From the NCBI RefSeq assembly GCF_022538115.1, contig NZ_JAKZAL010000011.1, positions 1 to 64,000 on the forward strand: a stretch of DNA of 64,000 nucleotides, read 5' to 3'. The notes under the pieces are model-generated. The model saw only the letters and a program-made list of their open reading frames with translations, did not search any database and was not told where the DNA came from. Each line of letters starts with the position of its first letter. The stretch's first letter is position 1. The position numbers and the translations under genes are program-made. Positions 56,231-64,000 of this stretch are shown here, piece after piece. This DNA comes from Cognataquiflexum rubidum. Its GTDB lineage: Bacteria; Bacteroidota; Bacteroidia; Cytophagales; Cyclobacteriaceae.

Positions 56231-56260
56231 GGTTATTTGGTTATTTGGTTATTTGGTTAA
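56231..56260. repeat. Short tandem repeat GGTTATTT
   Basis: Three exact copies of GGTTATTT (56231-56254) are followed by a partial fourth copy. It begins 14 bp after the gluconokinase fusion stop and is probably a slippage-prone sequence. Confidence 0.8.
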
Positions 56261-56321
56261 TGGGTTAAGGGTTAATTGGTTTATTATCCTTGAATTCAAA
56301 AAGGCAGATATTGATTGATAT

Positions 56322-56423
56322 TTGATACTAATTGATATTGCCGCACCATTAAAAAGCGTATTTGATTTGAATGCAGAAAGAAAAATGGAAAATTATGTTT
56401 TTGATAAAAATTTAGTTGAATAA
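56322..56423 (+). pseudogene. Short degraded reading frame, possible SRPBCC remnant
   Basis: The 33 codons read MILIDIAAPLKSVFDLN and end KNLVE with a stop. The start looks a little like the first strand of SRPBCC/polyketide cyclase proteins, and a stop lies just upstream in the same frame. It might be chance. No other part of such a gene is present. Confidence 0.2.
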
Positions 56424-56578
56424 AGGGATGTTTTCAAAAACCTTAATCTCTAATAACAACGATTAGGTTCCGGTCAAATATCCATGAATATCCAGTATCA
56501 ATAAATATCCATTAATGAAAAAATGGATAAAAACTTACCAAAGCTTCCAATCCAAGGATCAATATCAAATAATATCCA

Positions 56579-56596
56579 TCCCGATAGCTATCGGGA
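56579..56596. repeat. 18-bp palindrome, copy 2
   Basis: TCCCGATAGCTATCGGGA, identical to 46883-46900. It lies 73 bp before the amidohydrolase start. Confidence 0.85.
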
Positions 56597-56668
56597 TCAA
56601 TTAATATCCATACCACAGATACAGGATAAGTTTCTTCCACCTGAAATCCTGAATAAACAACCCAAATT

Positions 56669-58042
56669 ATGAAAACGATCTTCAAATATTTCCTAACCCT
56701 TTGTTTGACCTTATTGGTATTCCTCCAGTCAAAAGCACAGGAATTTATCGTCACCAATGTCCATGTCATCGGTATGCGAAATGACAAGGTTCTCAAAGAC
56801 CATTTTATCCATATCAAGGGAGATAAGATTGTCGGTATATTTCCCAAAAAGGACTTGGGCAAGTTTGAGAAAATGGAAAAGATCGACGGCAAAGGTGCTT
56901 ATGCTTTCCCGGGTTTGGCGGAAATGCATTCTCATATCCCGGTAACTGAAAATGGCGATTTTTCCTATATGCAGGATGTTATGTGGCTGTACTTAGCCAA
57001 TGGAATCCTCAATGTCCGCGGGATGATCGGCCATGATTCCCACCTTGAACTCAAAAAGAAAATAGCTTCCGGTGAAATTACCGGACCGAGGATTTTTGCA
57101 GCGGGACAATCGCTCAACGGCAATTCTGTCGCAGACCCTGAAAGCGGTGCCAAAATGGTCCGTGACCAAAAAGCGGCCGGTTTTGACCACCTCAAATTAC
57201 ACCCGGGATTGGATATGCCCAAGTTCCTTGCCATCGCCAATACCGCCAAGGAAGTCGATATCAAATTTGGCGGACACATTTCCCTGGACGTCGGCTTGGT
57301 CAACTCCCTGAACAATGGCTATCGTTCTGTAGAACACATGGATGGCTATATCGAGGCTTTGGTCGCTGACAAGTCCAAACTTGATCCACAAGTAGCCGGT
57401 TCCTTCAGTATGCTCGCTGTGAAATATGCGGACATGTCAAAAATCCCCGATCTGGTAAAGTTATCCGTGGAGAAAAAAGCTTGGATCGCACCCACGCTGA
57501 CTTTGTTTGAGCGCTTCTTTGGATACATTCCGGCGGATGAGTTTCGCCTGGAATCAGACATGAAATACATGCCCGGCCTGCAGGTACAGCAGTGGGTCAA
57601 CCAAAAGAAACTCCTCGAAAACCAAGGCATGCTCAAGGAAGAAAATGTCAAACCCTATCTTGAATTCAGAAAGACAATGCTGATGGCCTTGCACCGTGGC
57701 GGGGTGCCGATGGTCATGGCTTCAGATTCTCCGCAGGTATTTAACGTTCCCGGATTTTCTATCCACAATGAAATCTCTGCCATGCAGGATGCCAGCATGA
57801 CTTCTTATGAAATCCTAAAAACCGGATCTGTTAACGTGGCAAAGTATTTTGAAAGGGAAGGAGAATTTGGCGTGATTGCAACCGGTGCTTCAGCGGATTT
57901 TGTATTGGTGGAAGGAAATCCCTTGGAAAATCTATCCAACCTCCGAAACGTCCAAGGTGTCATGGTCCGCGGAGAATGGATTCCAAAAAATGTCCTCCAA
58001 CAGGAATTGAATAGGATTGAGACAAAGAATTTGAGGAAGTGA
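56669..58042 (+). CDS. Secreted amidohydrolase (imidazolonepropionase-like)
   Basis: The 457-aa protein has a signal peptide (MKTIFKYFLTLCLTLLVFLQ, SKAQ). An amidohydrolase barrel follows: GLAEMHSHIPV with the metal His pair, KLHPGLDMP with the Lys, a GGHIS His, SVEHMDGYIE and ASDSPQVFNVPG. The late TGASADFVLVEGNPLENL is typical of this group. Location is probably periplasm or outer membrane. The substrate is unknown; the name reflects fold only. Confidence 0.88.
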   Translation: MKTIFKYFLTLCLTLLVFLQSKAQEFIVTNVHVIGMRNDKVLKDHFIHIKGDKIVGIFPKKDLGKFEKMEKIDGKGAYAFPGLAEMHSHIPVTENGDFSYMQDVMWLYLANGILNVRGMIGHDSHLELKKKIASGEITGPRIFAAGQSLNGNSVADPESGAKMVRDQKAAGFDHLKLHPGLDMPKFLAIANTAKEVDIKFGGHISLDVGLVNSLNNGYRSVEHMDGYIEALVADKSKLDPQVAGSFSMLAVKYADMSKIPDLVKLSVEKKAWIAPTLTLFERFFGYIPADEFRLESDMKYMPGLQVQQWVNQKKLLENQGMLKEENVKPYLEFRKTMLMALHRGGVPMVMASDSPQVFNVPGFSIHNEISAMQDASMTSYEILKTGSVNVAKYFEREGEFGVIATGASADFVLVEGNPLENLSNLRNVQGVMVRGEWIPKNVLQQELNRIETKNLRK

Positions 58043-58048
58043 AAAAAA

Positions 58049-58076
58049 AGTCCATAGTCCATAGTCAACAGTCCAT
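58049..58076. repeat. Heptamer tandem repeat AGTCCAT
   Basis: Four adjacent 7-nt units, AGTCCAT twice, AGTCAAC, and AGTCCAT, lie just after the amidohydrolase stop. The following bases resemble the sequence at 46649-46680 inside the inverted-repeat element. Confidence 0.75.
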
Positions 58077-58199
58077 AGCCGCTGAATTTGAACTTCAAAC
58101 CAAATGAGCCACAGATACTTAAAAGAAAATAAAAATAAATAGTACTACAATTTTTTGATAAGATGGCATATTGTATTTTTATTCAAAAATTATTTTAAA

Positions 58200-58406
58200 A
58201 TGAAAGTTACTGTAATCTTACCTGACGAATTGATCAAAGAAGCTTTGGAATATACCAAAGCAGAGACCATTACAGAAGCTTTGAAAATGGTTTTAAAAGG
58301 TTACATTTCAAGCCAAAAGCTAAAAAATTTGAGCCTTTCTATTCTCCAGGAGCCACTTGAATTTAATTACTCAGCAAAAGAATTACGTAAGAAAAATAAC
58401 TTGTGA
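58200..58406 (+). CDS. VapB-like antitoxin
   Basis: This 68-aa protein begins MKVTVILPDELIKEALEYTKAETITEALK, a ribbon-helix-helix type antitoxin of the VapB/DUF2191 group. The C-terminal part LEFNYSAKELRKKNNL should bind a toxin. An upstream in-frame ATG exists but has no family match. The next reading frame overlaps its stop (GTGA) as in a TA operon, but it ends after ten codons. Confidence 0.75.
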   Translation: MKVTVILPDELIKEALEYTKAETITEALKMVLKGYISSQKLKNLSLSILQEPLEFNYSAKELRKKNNL

Positions 58407-58435
58407 TAGCTTTTGTATTTAATACTTTTGATTGA
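58403..58435 (+). pseudogene. Remnant of a VapC-like toxin start
   Basis: GTG at 58403 overlaps the antitoxin stop and gives VIAFVFNTFD before a TGA. This is similar in position and layout to the first strand of VapC toxins (MIxVDTN), but the PIN domain that should follow is missing. It may be a remnant after deletion of the toxin. The similarity is too short for certainty. Confidence 0.35.
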
Positions 58436-58488
58436 AAACCGCAATCAACCCTAATGGGAATTTTTTTCCGAAGGAAATTAGTGATCCA

Positions 58489-59532
58489 TTATGGATCCAC
58501 AGGCCTCGGTGCCACCGGTTGGGTCAAAACCCTGCAGTCATCATTGAAAGGTCTTTGGATCTGAAAGAGATCCAAGTCTTCGACGGAGAGATTGATCTTC
58601 GTTTCAGAAACTCCTGCAGCAAAAAAATGTCCCAAAACCGTCTCTTCAGGATTGGTCAGGCAAACCATATTTCCCCTGATGTTCGCCGGAGGAGGGTCAA
58701 ACACACTTCCTGTCAGGGTCATCTGTTGATTGATCAGCCTCAAAAACCTGTAGGTATCTTCCGAAATAGCCATCTGCTCAAAATCAAACCTGTATTTGTA
58801 TGATAACCGGAAACCGTTATCCTCAATAAACCCGGCTATCTGCCCGGTATTCAGTCCGTTGAAATTACTGTCCTCAGCCAAAAAAAGCGCTTTGATCAGC
58901 TTGGAATCAGGGATATCACAAAAACTACAGCAAGGCTTGGGTTGGTAAGGAGAGTTAGGTAAACTTCCTGGTGGACGATAGCGCTCTGGAAAAGTTTGAA
59001 CAGCAGAAACGGCATTTTTAATCCTCCAATAATAAAAATTTTGGGTCTCCGAAGGATCTTTAAATATTGCCGTTAATTGCAAACCCGATCTTGGCTGTAA
59101 CCTGTTTTCTGTTGGTATGATTATGGTCCGATAACTAAGTGAATCAAGTTGCGGGACAGCCTGGGCCAATGATGGAAAAGACGTGTACTCTACCCCTTCT
59201 CTTGTGGTGATTTTTAAGGAATAAGTCCTTCCGATAGTAGCACTAAAAAACGAAGGCGTTTCATAAACTCCTTGTATCCTTTCATTTAAAAATATCACCA
59301 AACCACTTTCATTCTCTCTAATTGCAACTGTGGCCTGTGTCACAGGTCTTATAAAATCCACAAAAACGCTTCCGTAGGCAGCTGTTCTGGTGATCTTGAT
59401 GGTATGTGGCCCGGGTCCATTGGTGATGTGGCCTTCCACACTCAACATACTTTCACCTTCCGGCGCTACCACCGGGTATGGCTCGATACAGGCAGTTACA
59501 AATACTATCAGTATAAATATCCAGTTTCTCAT
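58489..59532 (-). CDS. DUF4249 lipoprotein, copy A
   Basis: The 347-aa protein has a lipobox (MRNWIFILIVFVTAC, Cys15) and the DUF4249 body with MLSVEGHITNGPGPHTIKI, a Cys-rich KPCCSFCDIPDS and a late LGHFFAAGVSE. DUF4249 proteins are found near outer membrane transport genes in Bacteroidota; function unknown. The last 157 residues are identical to copy B (61123-62166), and the last 236 nt are identical. The start at 59532 is 10 bp after the TIG/kelch gene stop on the same strand. Confidence 0.88.
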   Translation of the reverse strand: MRNWIFILIVFVTACIEPYPVVAPEGESMLSVEGHITNGPGPHTIKITRTAAYGSVFVDFIRPVTQATVAIRENESGLVIFLNERIQGVYETPSFFSATIGRTYSLKITTREGVEYTSFPSLAQAVPQLDSLSYRTIIIPTENRLQPRSGLQLTAIFKDPSETQNFYYWRIKNAVSAVQTFPERYRPPGSLPNSPYQPKPCCSFCDIPDSKLIKALFLAEDSNFNGLNTGQIAGFIEDNGFRLSYKYRFDFEQMAISEDTYRFLRLINQQMTLTGSVFDPPPANIRGNMVCLTNPEETVLGHFFAAGVSETKINLSVEDLDLFQIQRPFNDDCRVLTQPVAPRPVDP

Positions 59533-59542
59533 CTTTTCCAAT

Positions 59543-61018
59543 TTAAAAAGCATCAGGATCAAACTCCCAAAATTCCATGCTGCCATTTCCGTTTTGGGCT
59601 AAAGGCTGGTTCGTTGACCGCAGAAGGTAAAACAACCCGTTTTGGGAAAAGAACCCAAGGTTGTTCCCTAGAAATACTCCGGGAAAATTGATCTTTCTTT
59701 TCCACCTGTTCTGGATCAAATCCAGTTCCCAAATCTCAATTGTTTGCTTATAAAACCCGATAATAGCCCGGTTTCCCGATACGGATGCTGTACCCAAACC
59801 ATTGACATTATCCCCAGGAAAAGTCCCGATAATATTTCTTTCTCCTGTTTCGGGATCCAATTCATAAAGCTCCTTCCGCTCGGTGATGAAGTAAAACTTA
59901 TCCTTATAGACATAGTGCGGCAGGTTATTCTGAATAGTAAATGGGAAATTGAATTCTGTTTTCCAAGAATCAGTAGCCGGATTATACTCATATAAGGCAT
60001 TTTCATGACCGAATACACTTCCTCCCAATACATAAATTTTCCCCCTGCTTTGAAATGCAATGCTGTTCCGGGAAGGGAATGGTACATCGGCTTTTCTGAT
60101 TAATGAAGAACCTTCCAATTTATAAAAAGCATTATTTGGGATAAACTGATTGTTTGCGGGAATTGTAGCTGAACCACCACCAAAATACCCTCCAACTCCA
60201 AAACCACTGATATGTGGCGAAATATTAAACATTAGGCTTTTCCATAAGTCCGTTTCAGGGTCAAATTCCCAATAATCAGGATTGATCACGAACTCAGATT
60301 GTTGACCCGATCCTACATAAATTTTTTCATTTACTTTGAAGCTGATGGAATTGGCCAACCGGAATTTCTCAGGGAAACCAATAAAGCGCATTTTGCCTAC
60401 GATATATTCAAATGGGTTTTCAAAAACCAATTCCCGCCCGTTGCTGATGATCCGTATCTTCGGAGAAGGATTGTTTTGGATGGGGGGAATAATCACTTTC
60501 AGCAAAGATTCATACACTATTTCCTGAATGGAGGCTTCTGTTTCATCAAAAAATACCCTTGTATCGCTTCCAAGATTCAATCCTAAAATTTCAATACTTT
60601 GACCCGGCAAGGCATACTCAGGAGAAAAAGAAAAAATCCCAGGATTAAGTGAGTTTAATTGAATGACATTCCCAAAAGATAAATTCCCTCCAGCTTCGGT
60701 ATATGCTTTCGCAAAATATAAGCGATCGGGTTCCAGACTCCTGATTTCTCCGACAAACCTGCCCGGACCATTTCTAGTACCTAGAGAAACCACAATAGGA
60801 TCAGAAAACCCTTCCTCAGTAGCCACCCAAAATCCATGGTCCTCCACCTGAATCTGTTCATTGGTAATCAATCTTCCTACCAACCTGGCACTTTCACCAC
60901 TGACATACAAGGGCGTTTCTGTAAGTAAAGCAAAGGTGGGAGTACTCTCCTTTTCGCAGGAAAATACCAAAATTGCTACCGCAATGAGAACAAACCCTAT
61001 ATGCCTATTTAACTTCAT
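59543..61018 (-). CDS. TIG/kelch-repeat lipoprotein, copy A
   Basis: The 491-aa protein has a lipobox (IAVAILVFSC, Cys21), a fibronectin-like domain (about 25-125), an IPT/TIG domain (about 125-205, FSPEYALPGQSIEILG), and kelch-like repeats (about 215-490, KIYVGSGQ, KIYVLGGSVFG). It is probably exposed at the surface and may bind sugars or proteins. It is followed by DUF4249 copy A. Copy B of the pair lies upstream on the strand, at 61123-63637. Confidence 0.85.
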   Translation of the reverse strand: MKLNRHIGFVLIAVAILVFSCEKESTPTFALLTETPLYVSGESARLVGRLITNEQIQVEDHGFWVATEEGFSDPIVVSLGTRNGPGRFVGEIRSLEPDRLYFAKAYTEAGGNLSFGNVIQLNSLNPGIFSFSPEYALPGQSIEILGLNLGSDTRVFFDETEASIQEIVYESLLKVIIPPIQNNPSPKIRIISNGRELVFENPFEYIVGKMRFIGFPEKFRLANSISFKVNEKIYVGSGQQSEFVINPDYWEFDPETDLWKSLMFNISPHISGFGVGGYFGGGSATIPANNQFIPNNAFYKLEGSSLIRKADVPFPSRNSIAFQSRGKIYVLGGSVFGHENALYEYNPATDSWKTEFNFPFTIQNNLPHYVYKDKFYFITERKELYELDPETGERNIIGTFPGDNVNGLGTASVSGNRAIIGFYKQTIEIWELDLIQNRWKRKINFPGVFLGNNLGFFSQNGLFYLLRSTNQPLAQNGNGSMEFWEFDPDAF

Positions 61019-61122
61019 TCTCCCGATTTTTCTTTTGCTATAAATCCAAATTTGAAAACTAAATATATCAAAAAAAAAAAAAATGAAAACTTCTATTTTT
61101 TTCTCAATGAAATTAAAAAAAT

Positions 61123-62166
61123 CTAAGGATCCACAGGCCTCGGTGCCACCGGTTGGGTCAAAACCCTGCAGTCATCATTGAAAGGTCTTTGGATCTGAAA
61201 GAGATCCAAGTCTTCGACGGAGAGATTGATCTTCGTTTCAGAAACTCCTGCAGCAAAAAAATGTCCCAAAACCGTCTCTTCAGGATTGGTCAGGCAAACC
61301 ATATTTCCCCTGATGTTCGCCGGAGGAGGGTCAAACACACTTCCTGTCAGGGTCATCTGTTGGTTGATCAGTCTCAAAAACCTATAGGTATCTTCTGATA
61401 TCGCCATTTGCTCAAAATCAAACCTGTATTTGTATGACAACCGGAAACCGTTGTCTTCAATAAACCCGGCTATCTGCCCGGTATTCAGTCCGTTGAAATT
61501 ACTGTCCTCTGCCAAAAAAAGCGCTTTGATCAATTTAGAATCCGGAATATCACAAAAACTACAGCAGGGCTTGGGTTGGTAAGGTGAATTTGGTAAACTA
61601 AAAGGAGGACGATAGCGCTCCGGAAAAGTTTGAACAGAAGAAATGGGATTTTTCACCCTCCAATAATAATAATTCTTCATATCTGATGGGTCATTAAAAA
61701 ATGCAACCAATTGCAAACCTGATCTCGGTTGTAACCTGTTTTCAGTCGGAATAATAATTGATCGATAACTGAGAGAATCAATAATGGGAACAGGATGCAA
61801 TTTGGAAGGGAAAGAAATGTATTCGGACCCTTCTGAGGTAACTATTCTAAGTGAGTAAGAATTTCCTGTTGTTGCCCTGAAGCCGTCAGGTGTTTCATAT
61901 ATACCTTGGCTGGTTTCTTTCAAAAAGGTAACAAGCCCTGTTTCAGTTTCTTTTACGGCTACAGTGGCCAAAATAACAGGCCTGATAAAATCCACAAAAA
62001 CACTTCCGTAGGTTGCTGTTCTGGTGATCTTGATGGTATGTGGCCCGGGACCATTGGTGATGTGGCCTTCTACACTCAGCATGCTTTCACCCTCAGGCAC
62101 CACTACCTCATAAGGTTCAATACAACCATACAGGAATAGTAAAAATAGAAAGAACCAGTTTCTCAT
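61123..62166 (-). CDS. DUF4249 lipoprotein, copy B
   Basis: This 347-aa protein is a paralogue of copy A, with lipobox MRNWFFLFLLFLYGC (Cys15). The N-terminal 190 residues differ in many positions while the last 157 are identical. The identical DNA run extends 236 nt from the stop, then differences appear at silent positions. Gene conversion is the simplest explanation. Start at 62166. Confidence 0.88.
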   Translation of the reverse strand: MRNWFFLFLLFLYGCIEPYEVVVPEGESMLSVEGHITNGPGPHTIKITRTATYGSVFVDFIRPVILATVAVKETETGLVTFLKETSQGIYETPDGFRATTGNSYSLRIVTSEGSEYISFPSKLHPVPIIDSLSYRSIIIPTENRLQPRSGLQLVAFFNDPSDMKNYYYWRVKNPISSVQTFPERYRPPFSLPNSPYQPKPCCSFCDIPDSKLIKALFLAEDSNFNGLNTGQIAGFIEDNGFRLSYKYRFDFEQMAISEDTYRFLRLINQQMTLTGSVFDPPPANIRGNMVCLTNPEETVLGHFFAAGVSETKINLSVEDLDLFQIQRPFNDDCRVLTQPVAPRPVDP

Positions 62167-62176
62167 CCTTTTCATA

Positions 62177-63637
62177 TTAAAATGCGTCAGGATCAAACTC
62201 CCAAAATTCCATGCTGCCATTTATGGCCAAAGGCTGGTCAGTAGATCTTAATAAGTAAAACAAACCGTCTTGGGCAAAAAACCCGAGGTTGTTACCAAGA
62301 AATACACCCGGGAAATTGATTTTTCTTTTCCACTTGAGCTGTATCAAATCCAATTCCCAAATTTCAACCTCCTGCTTATAAAACCCGATGATGGCACGGT
62401 CTCCTGAAACCGACGCTGTCCCAAATCCATTGATATTTTCTCCCGGAAAAGTCCCGATAATATTTCTTTCTCCTGTTTCGGGATCCAATTCGTAAAGTTC
62501 CTTCCTTTCAGTGATGAAGTAGAACTTATCCTTATAAACATAATATGGCAAGTTATTCTGAATAGGGAAGGGAAAATCAATTCCAATTTTCCAACTATCC
62601 GTTTCAGGAGTATATTCAAATAAAGATGTTTCAAATTCCTTGAGACTCCCACCCAAAACAAAAATCCTTCCATTGCTTTCAAAGGCTATACTATTAATAG
62701 ATTTAAAAGGTAAATCTGCTTTTCTGATTAGCCCGTTTCCATCCCAAAACCAAAAAGCCTTGTTAAAGGTAAATTGATTGTTGCTGCGAATGGACTCCGA
62801 ACCTCCTCCAAAATATCCGCTAACCCCAAAACCGTAAAGATGGGGTTTGATTCCTAAATCTAGCTTTTCCCAATTATCAGTAATTGGATCAAACTCCCAA
62901 TAATCGGAATTGATAACGAATTCAGATTTTTGTCCTGAACCGACATAAACTTTTCCATTTGCCTGAAAACTCACTGAATTACTTAGCCTGAAAGTTTCCG
63001 GAAAATTGATAGGGCGGAATTTCCCCACCATATATTCAAAAGGAATATCAAAAACCAATTCTACCCCATTGCTGATAACTTTGATAAAAGGAGAAGGATT
63101 ATTCTGGATGGGCGGAATGGTAACTCTCAGTAATGATTCCAAAACAATTTCCTGAATGGCCGCTTCAGTATCATCAAAAAACACCCTCGTATCAGCCCCT
63201 AAGTTCAACCCCAATATTTCAATTATTTGCCCTTGAGATGCATATTGAGGTGAAAAAGAATATATTCCCGGACTCAAAGAATTCAATTGAATGACATTGC
63301 CGAAGGAGAAATCTCCACCTGATTGAGTAAAAGATTTTACATAATATACCCGGCCGGGAGCAAGACTTCTGATTTCACCTATAAACCTACCGGGACCATT
63401 TCTGACGCCTAGAGAAACCACCAAAGGATCTGAAAATTCCTGTTTTGTATCCACCCAAAACCCGTGGTCATCTACTTGAAGTTTTTCACTCGTAATCAAT
63501 CTCCCTACCAACTTGGCACTCTCTCCGCTGATATCCAATGGGTTCTCTGTAAGTAAGGCAAAGGTGGGAATATCTTCTTTTTCATTGCATGAAAGCAACA
63601 ATACCACCAAAATCACCGGGAAAAGAATTTTTACCAT
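62177..63637 (-). CDS. TIG/kelch-repeat lipoprotein, copy B
   Basis: This 486-aa protein parallels copy A in domain order: lipobox (VILVVLLLSC), fibronectin-like, IPT/TIG, and kelch-like repeats, ending SMEFWEFDPDAF. The start MVKILFPVIL at 63637 gives a proper signal peptide; the frame opens to 63748 but without similarity. It is followed after 10 bp by DUF4249 copy B. As a pair with copy A, this forms a tandem duplication. Confidence 0.85.
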   Translation of the reverse strand: MVKILFPVILVVLLLSCNEKEDIPTFALLTENPLDISGESAKLVGRLITSEKLQVDDHGFWVDTKQEFSDPLVVSLGVRNGPGRFIGEIRSLAPGRVYYVKSFTQSGGDFSFGNVIQLNSLSPGIYSFSPQYASQGQIIEILGLNLGADTRVFFDDTEAAIQEIVLESLLRVTIPPIQNNPSPFIKVISNGVELVFDIPFEYMVGKFRPINFPETFRLSNSVSFQANGKVYVGSGQKSEFVINSDYWEFDPITDNWEKLDLGIKPHLYGFGVSGYFGGGSESIRSNNQFTFNKAFWFWDGNGLIRKADLPFKSINSIAFESNGRIFVLGGSLKEFETSLFEYTPETDSWKIGIDFPFPIQNNLPYYVYKDKFYFITERKELYELDPETGERNIIGTFPGENINGFGTASVSGDRAIIGFYKQEVEIWELDLIQLKWKRKINFPGVFLGNNLGFFAQDGLFYLLRSTDQPLAINGSMEFWEFDPDAF

Positions 63638-63775
63638 GTTGAAATTATTTACCGAACTTCCATTGGGAGTAGCCATATTGGGCAGGGTTTGTGAAGGTCT
63701 TTCATTGATGTTGAAAGTTCTACCAATAAAAGAACATGCCTTAATCACCTTATGAAATTTAAAAGGGCTCCATAC

Positions 63776-64000
63776 TTAGTCAAAAAAATCCAGAGGCACA
63801 CTTGAATATATGATGTTTTTCTTTTTATAGGCTTCTTTGGAGAAAAAAGCCATATCCTCCGCAACAATGGAAGATGCATCAAATTGATTTCCTTGGCAAT
63901 CCATTAGGTAAAACATCAACCCTCCTCCAACTTTACTCATGAAATTTGTATAAAAGACACTGCTATTTTCATATTTGACCAAGGAAACAAAACCAATATA
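63776..64000 (-). CDS. C-terminal fragment of an unrecognised protein
   Basis: The reading frame is open to the right edge and gives 74 residues, ending KKKNIIYSSVPLDFFD. The visible part YIGFVSLVKYENS and KVGGGLMFYLMDCQGNQFD looks like a beta-rich domain, perhaps an extracellular one. No family is recognised, and the start is out of the window. It is on the same strand as the paired lipoproteins, 138 bp before the upstream one. Confidence 0.55.
   Translation of the reverse strand, partial: YIGFVSLVKYENSSVFYTNFMSKVGGGLMFYLMDCQGNQFDASSIVAEDMAFFSKEAYKKKNIIYSSVPLDFFD

Larger units (their letters stand above)
56261..56668. other. Non-coding AT-rich intergenic region with ATATCCAT repeats
   Basis: The gap before the amidohydrolase has no credible long gene. 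It holds several copies of AATATCCAT or close variants, one of two palindromes (56579-56596), and a short degraded reading frame (56322-56423). Nothing else is supported. Confidence 0.55.

Noticed and set aside
56231-56260. Regular GGTTATTT units as a CRISPR-like array
   Set aside because: The units are 8 nt, adjacent, and without spacers; this is a simple tandem repeat.
58049-58076. AGTCCAT units as a CRISPR or integron-like repeat
   Set aside because: Heptamers are directly adjacent with no spacers, and no cas or integrase gene is near.

Overview
The window looks like chromosomal DNA of a Bacteroidota bacterium, most likely order Cytophagales and perhaps Cyclobacteriaceae (Algoriphagus-like). 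This placement is inferred from gene content: an LpxC-FabZ fusion, PorX next to the lpx genes, DUF4249, DUF4296 and DUF4924 proteins, 7TM-DISM histidine kinases, a four-helix-bundle (S23) protein and a Bat-type VWA cluster. Promoters fit the Bacteroidota TTG-N18-TAnnTTTG pattern where they can be read, Shine-Dalgarno sites are rare, and several genes start at TTG or GTG. No phage, integrase, transposase gene, rRNA operon or CRISPR array was seen.

Region by region. 1-5.2 kb: ahcY (cut by the window edge) and birA face rsfS-ftsH-lpxH and a small secreted protein. 5.2-10.7 kb: an FKBP isomerase, an NtrC/NtrY-type sigma-54 two-component pair, and a second LpxH-like phosphoesterase with a glycosyltransferase. 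10.9-17.1 kb: a GH63-like glucosidase overlapping rnhB, then a secreted DsrE protein, an unknown secreted protein and a DUF1295 membrane protein on the minus strand. 17.2-24.9 kb: tRNA-Leu(GAG), folD, a four-helix-bundle gene inside an inverted repeat, lepA, a DUF5615/DUF433 toxin-antitoxin pair, DUF4924, a UPF1-like helicase and an ACP phosphodiesterase. 24.9-30.8 kb: a porin, ppa, and a signalling locus (7TM-DISM kinase, REC-kinase hybrid, divergent single REC protein). 30.8-39.2 kb: ald-tsaE-porX, divergent from HD hydrolase-lpxD-lpxC/fabZ-lpxA-ABC ATPase. 39.2-46.5 kb: a lipoprotein, mutS2 with a DUF4296 lipoprotein, DUF58-membrane protein-BatA, and alkB. 46.9-56.2 kb: a membrane protein, cystathionine beta-synthase, a ROK kinase with a NagB/PIG-L fusion, a CBS-DUF294 protein, and a gluconokinase/6-phosphogluconate dehydrogenase fusion. 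56.2-64 kb: a secreted amidohydrolase, an antitoxin with a remnant toxin start, and two tandem copies of a lipoprotein pair (TIG/kelch protein plus DUF4249 protein).

How the genes work together. lpxD, lpxC/fabZ, lpxA and lpxH cover most early lipid A steps, and FabZ shares the same 3-hydroxyacyl-ACP pool. The ROK kinase and the NagB/PIG-L fusion suggest amino-sugar use. The gluconokinase/Gnd fusion carries gluconate to ribulose-5-phosphate. The DISM locus reads as a possible multi-step phosphorelay.

Most worth a second look: (1) the S23 gene inside an inverted repeat that fits exactly between the lepA stop and the folD start; (2) a 361-bp MITE-like inverted-repeat element between alkB and the next gene; (3) the tandem lipoprotein pair whose DUF4249 genes share a 236-nt identical 3' end, pointing to gene conversion; and (4) the two metabolic fusions. 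I did not find a system that I can claim is wholly new. The S23 stem-loop element comes closest.
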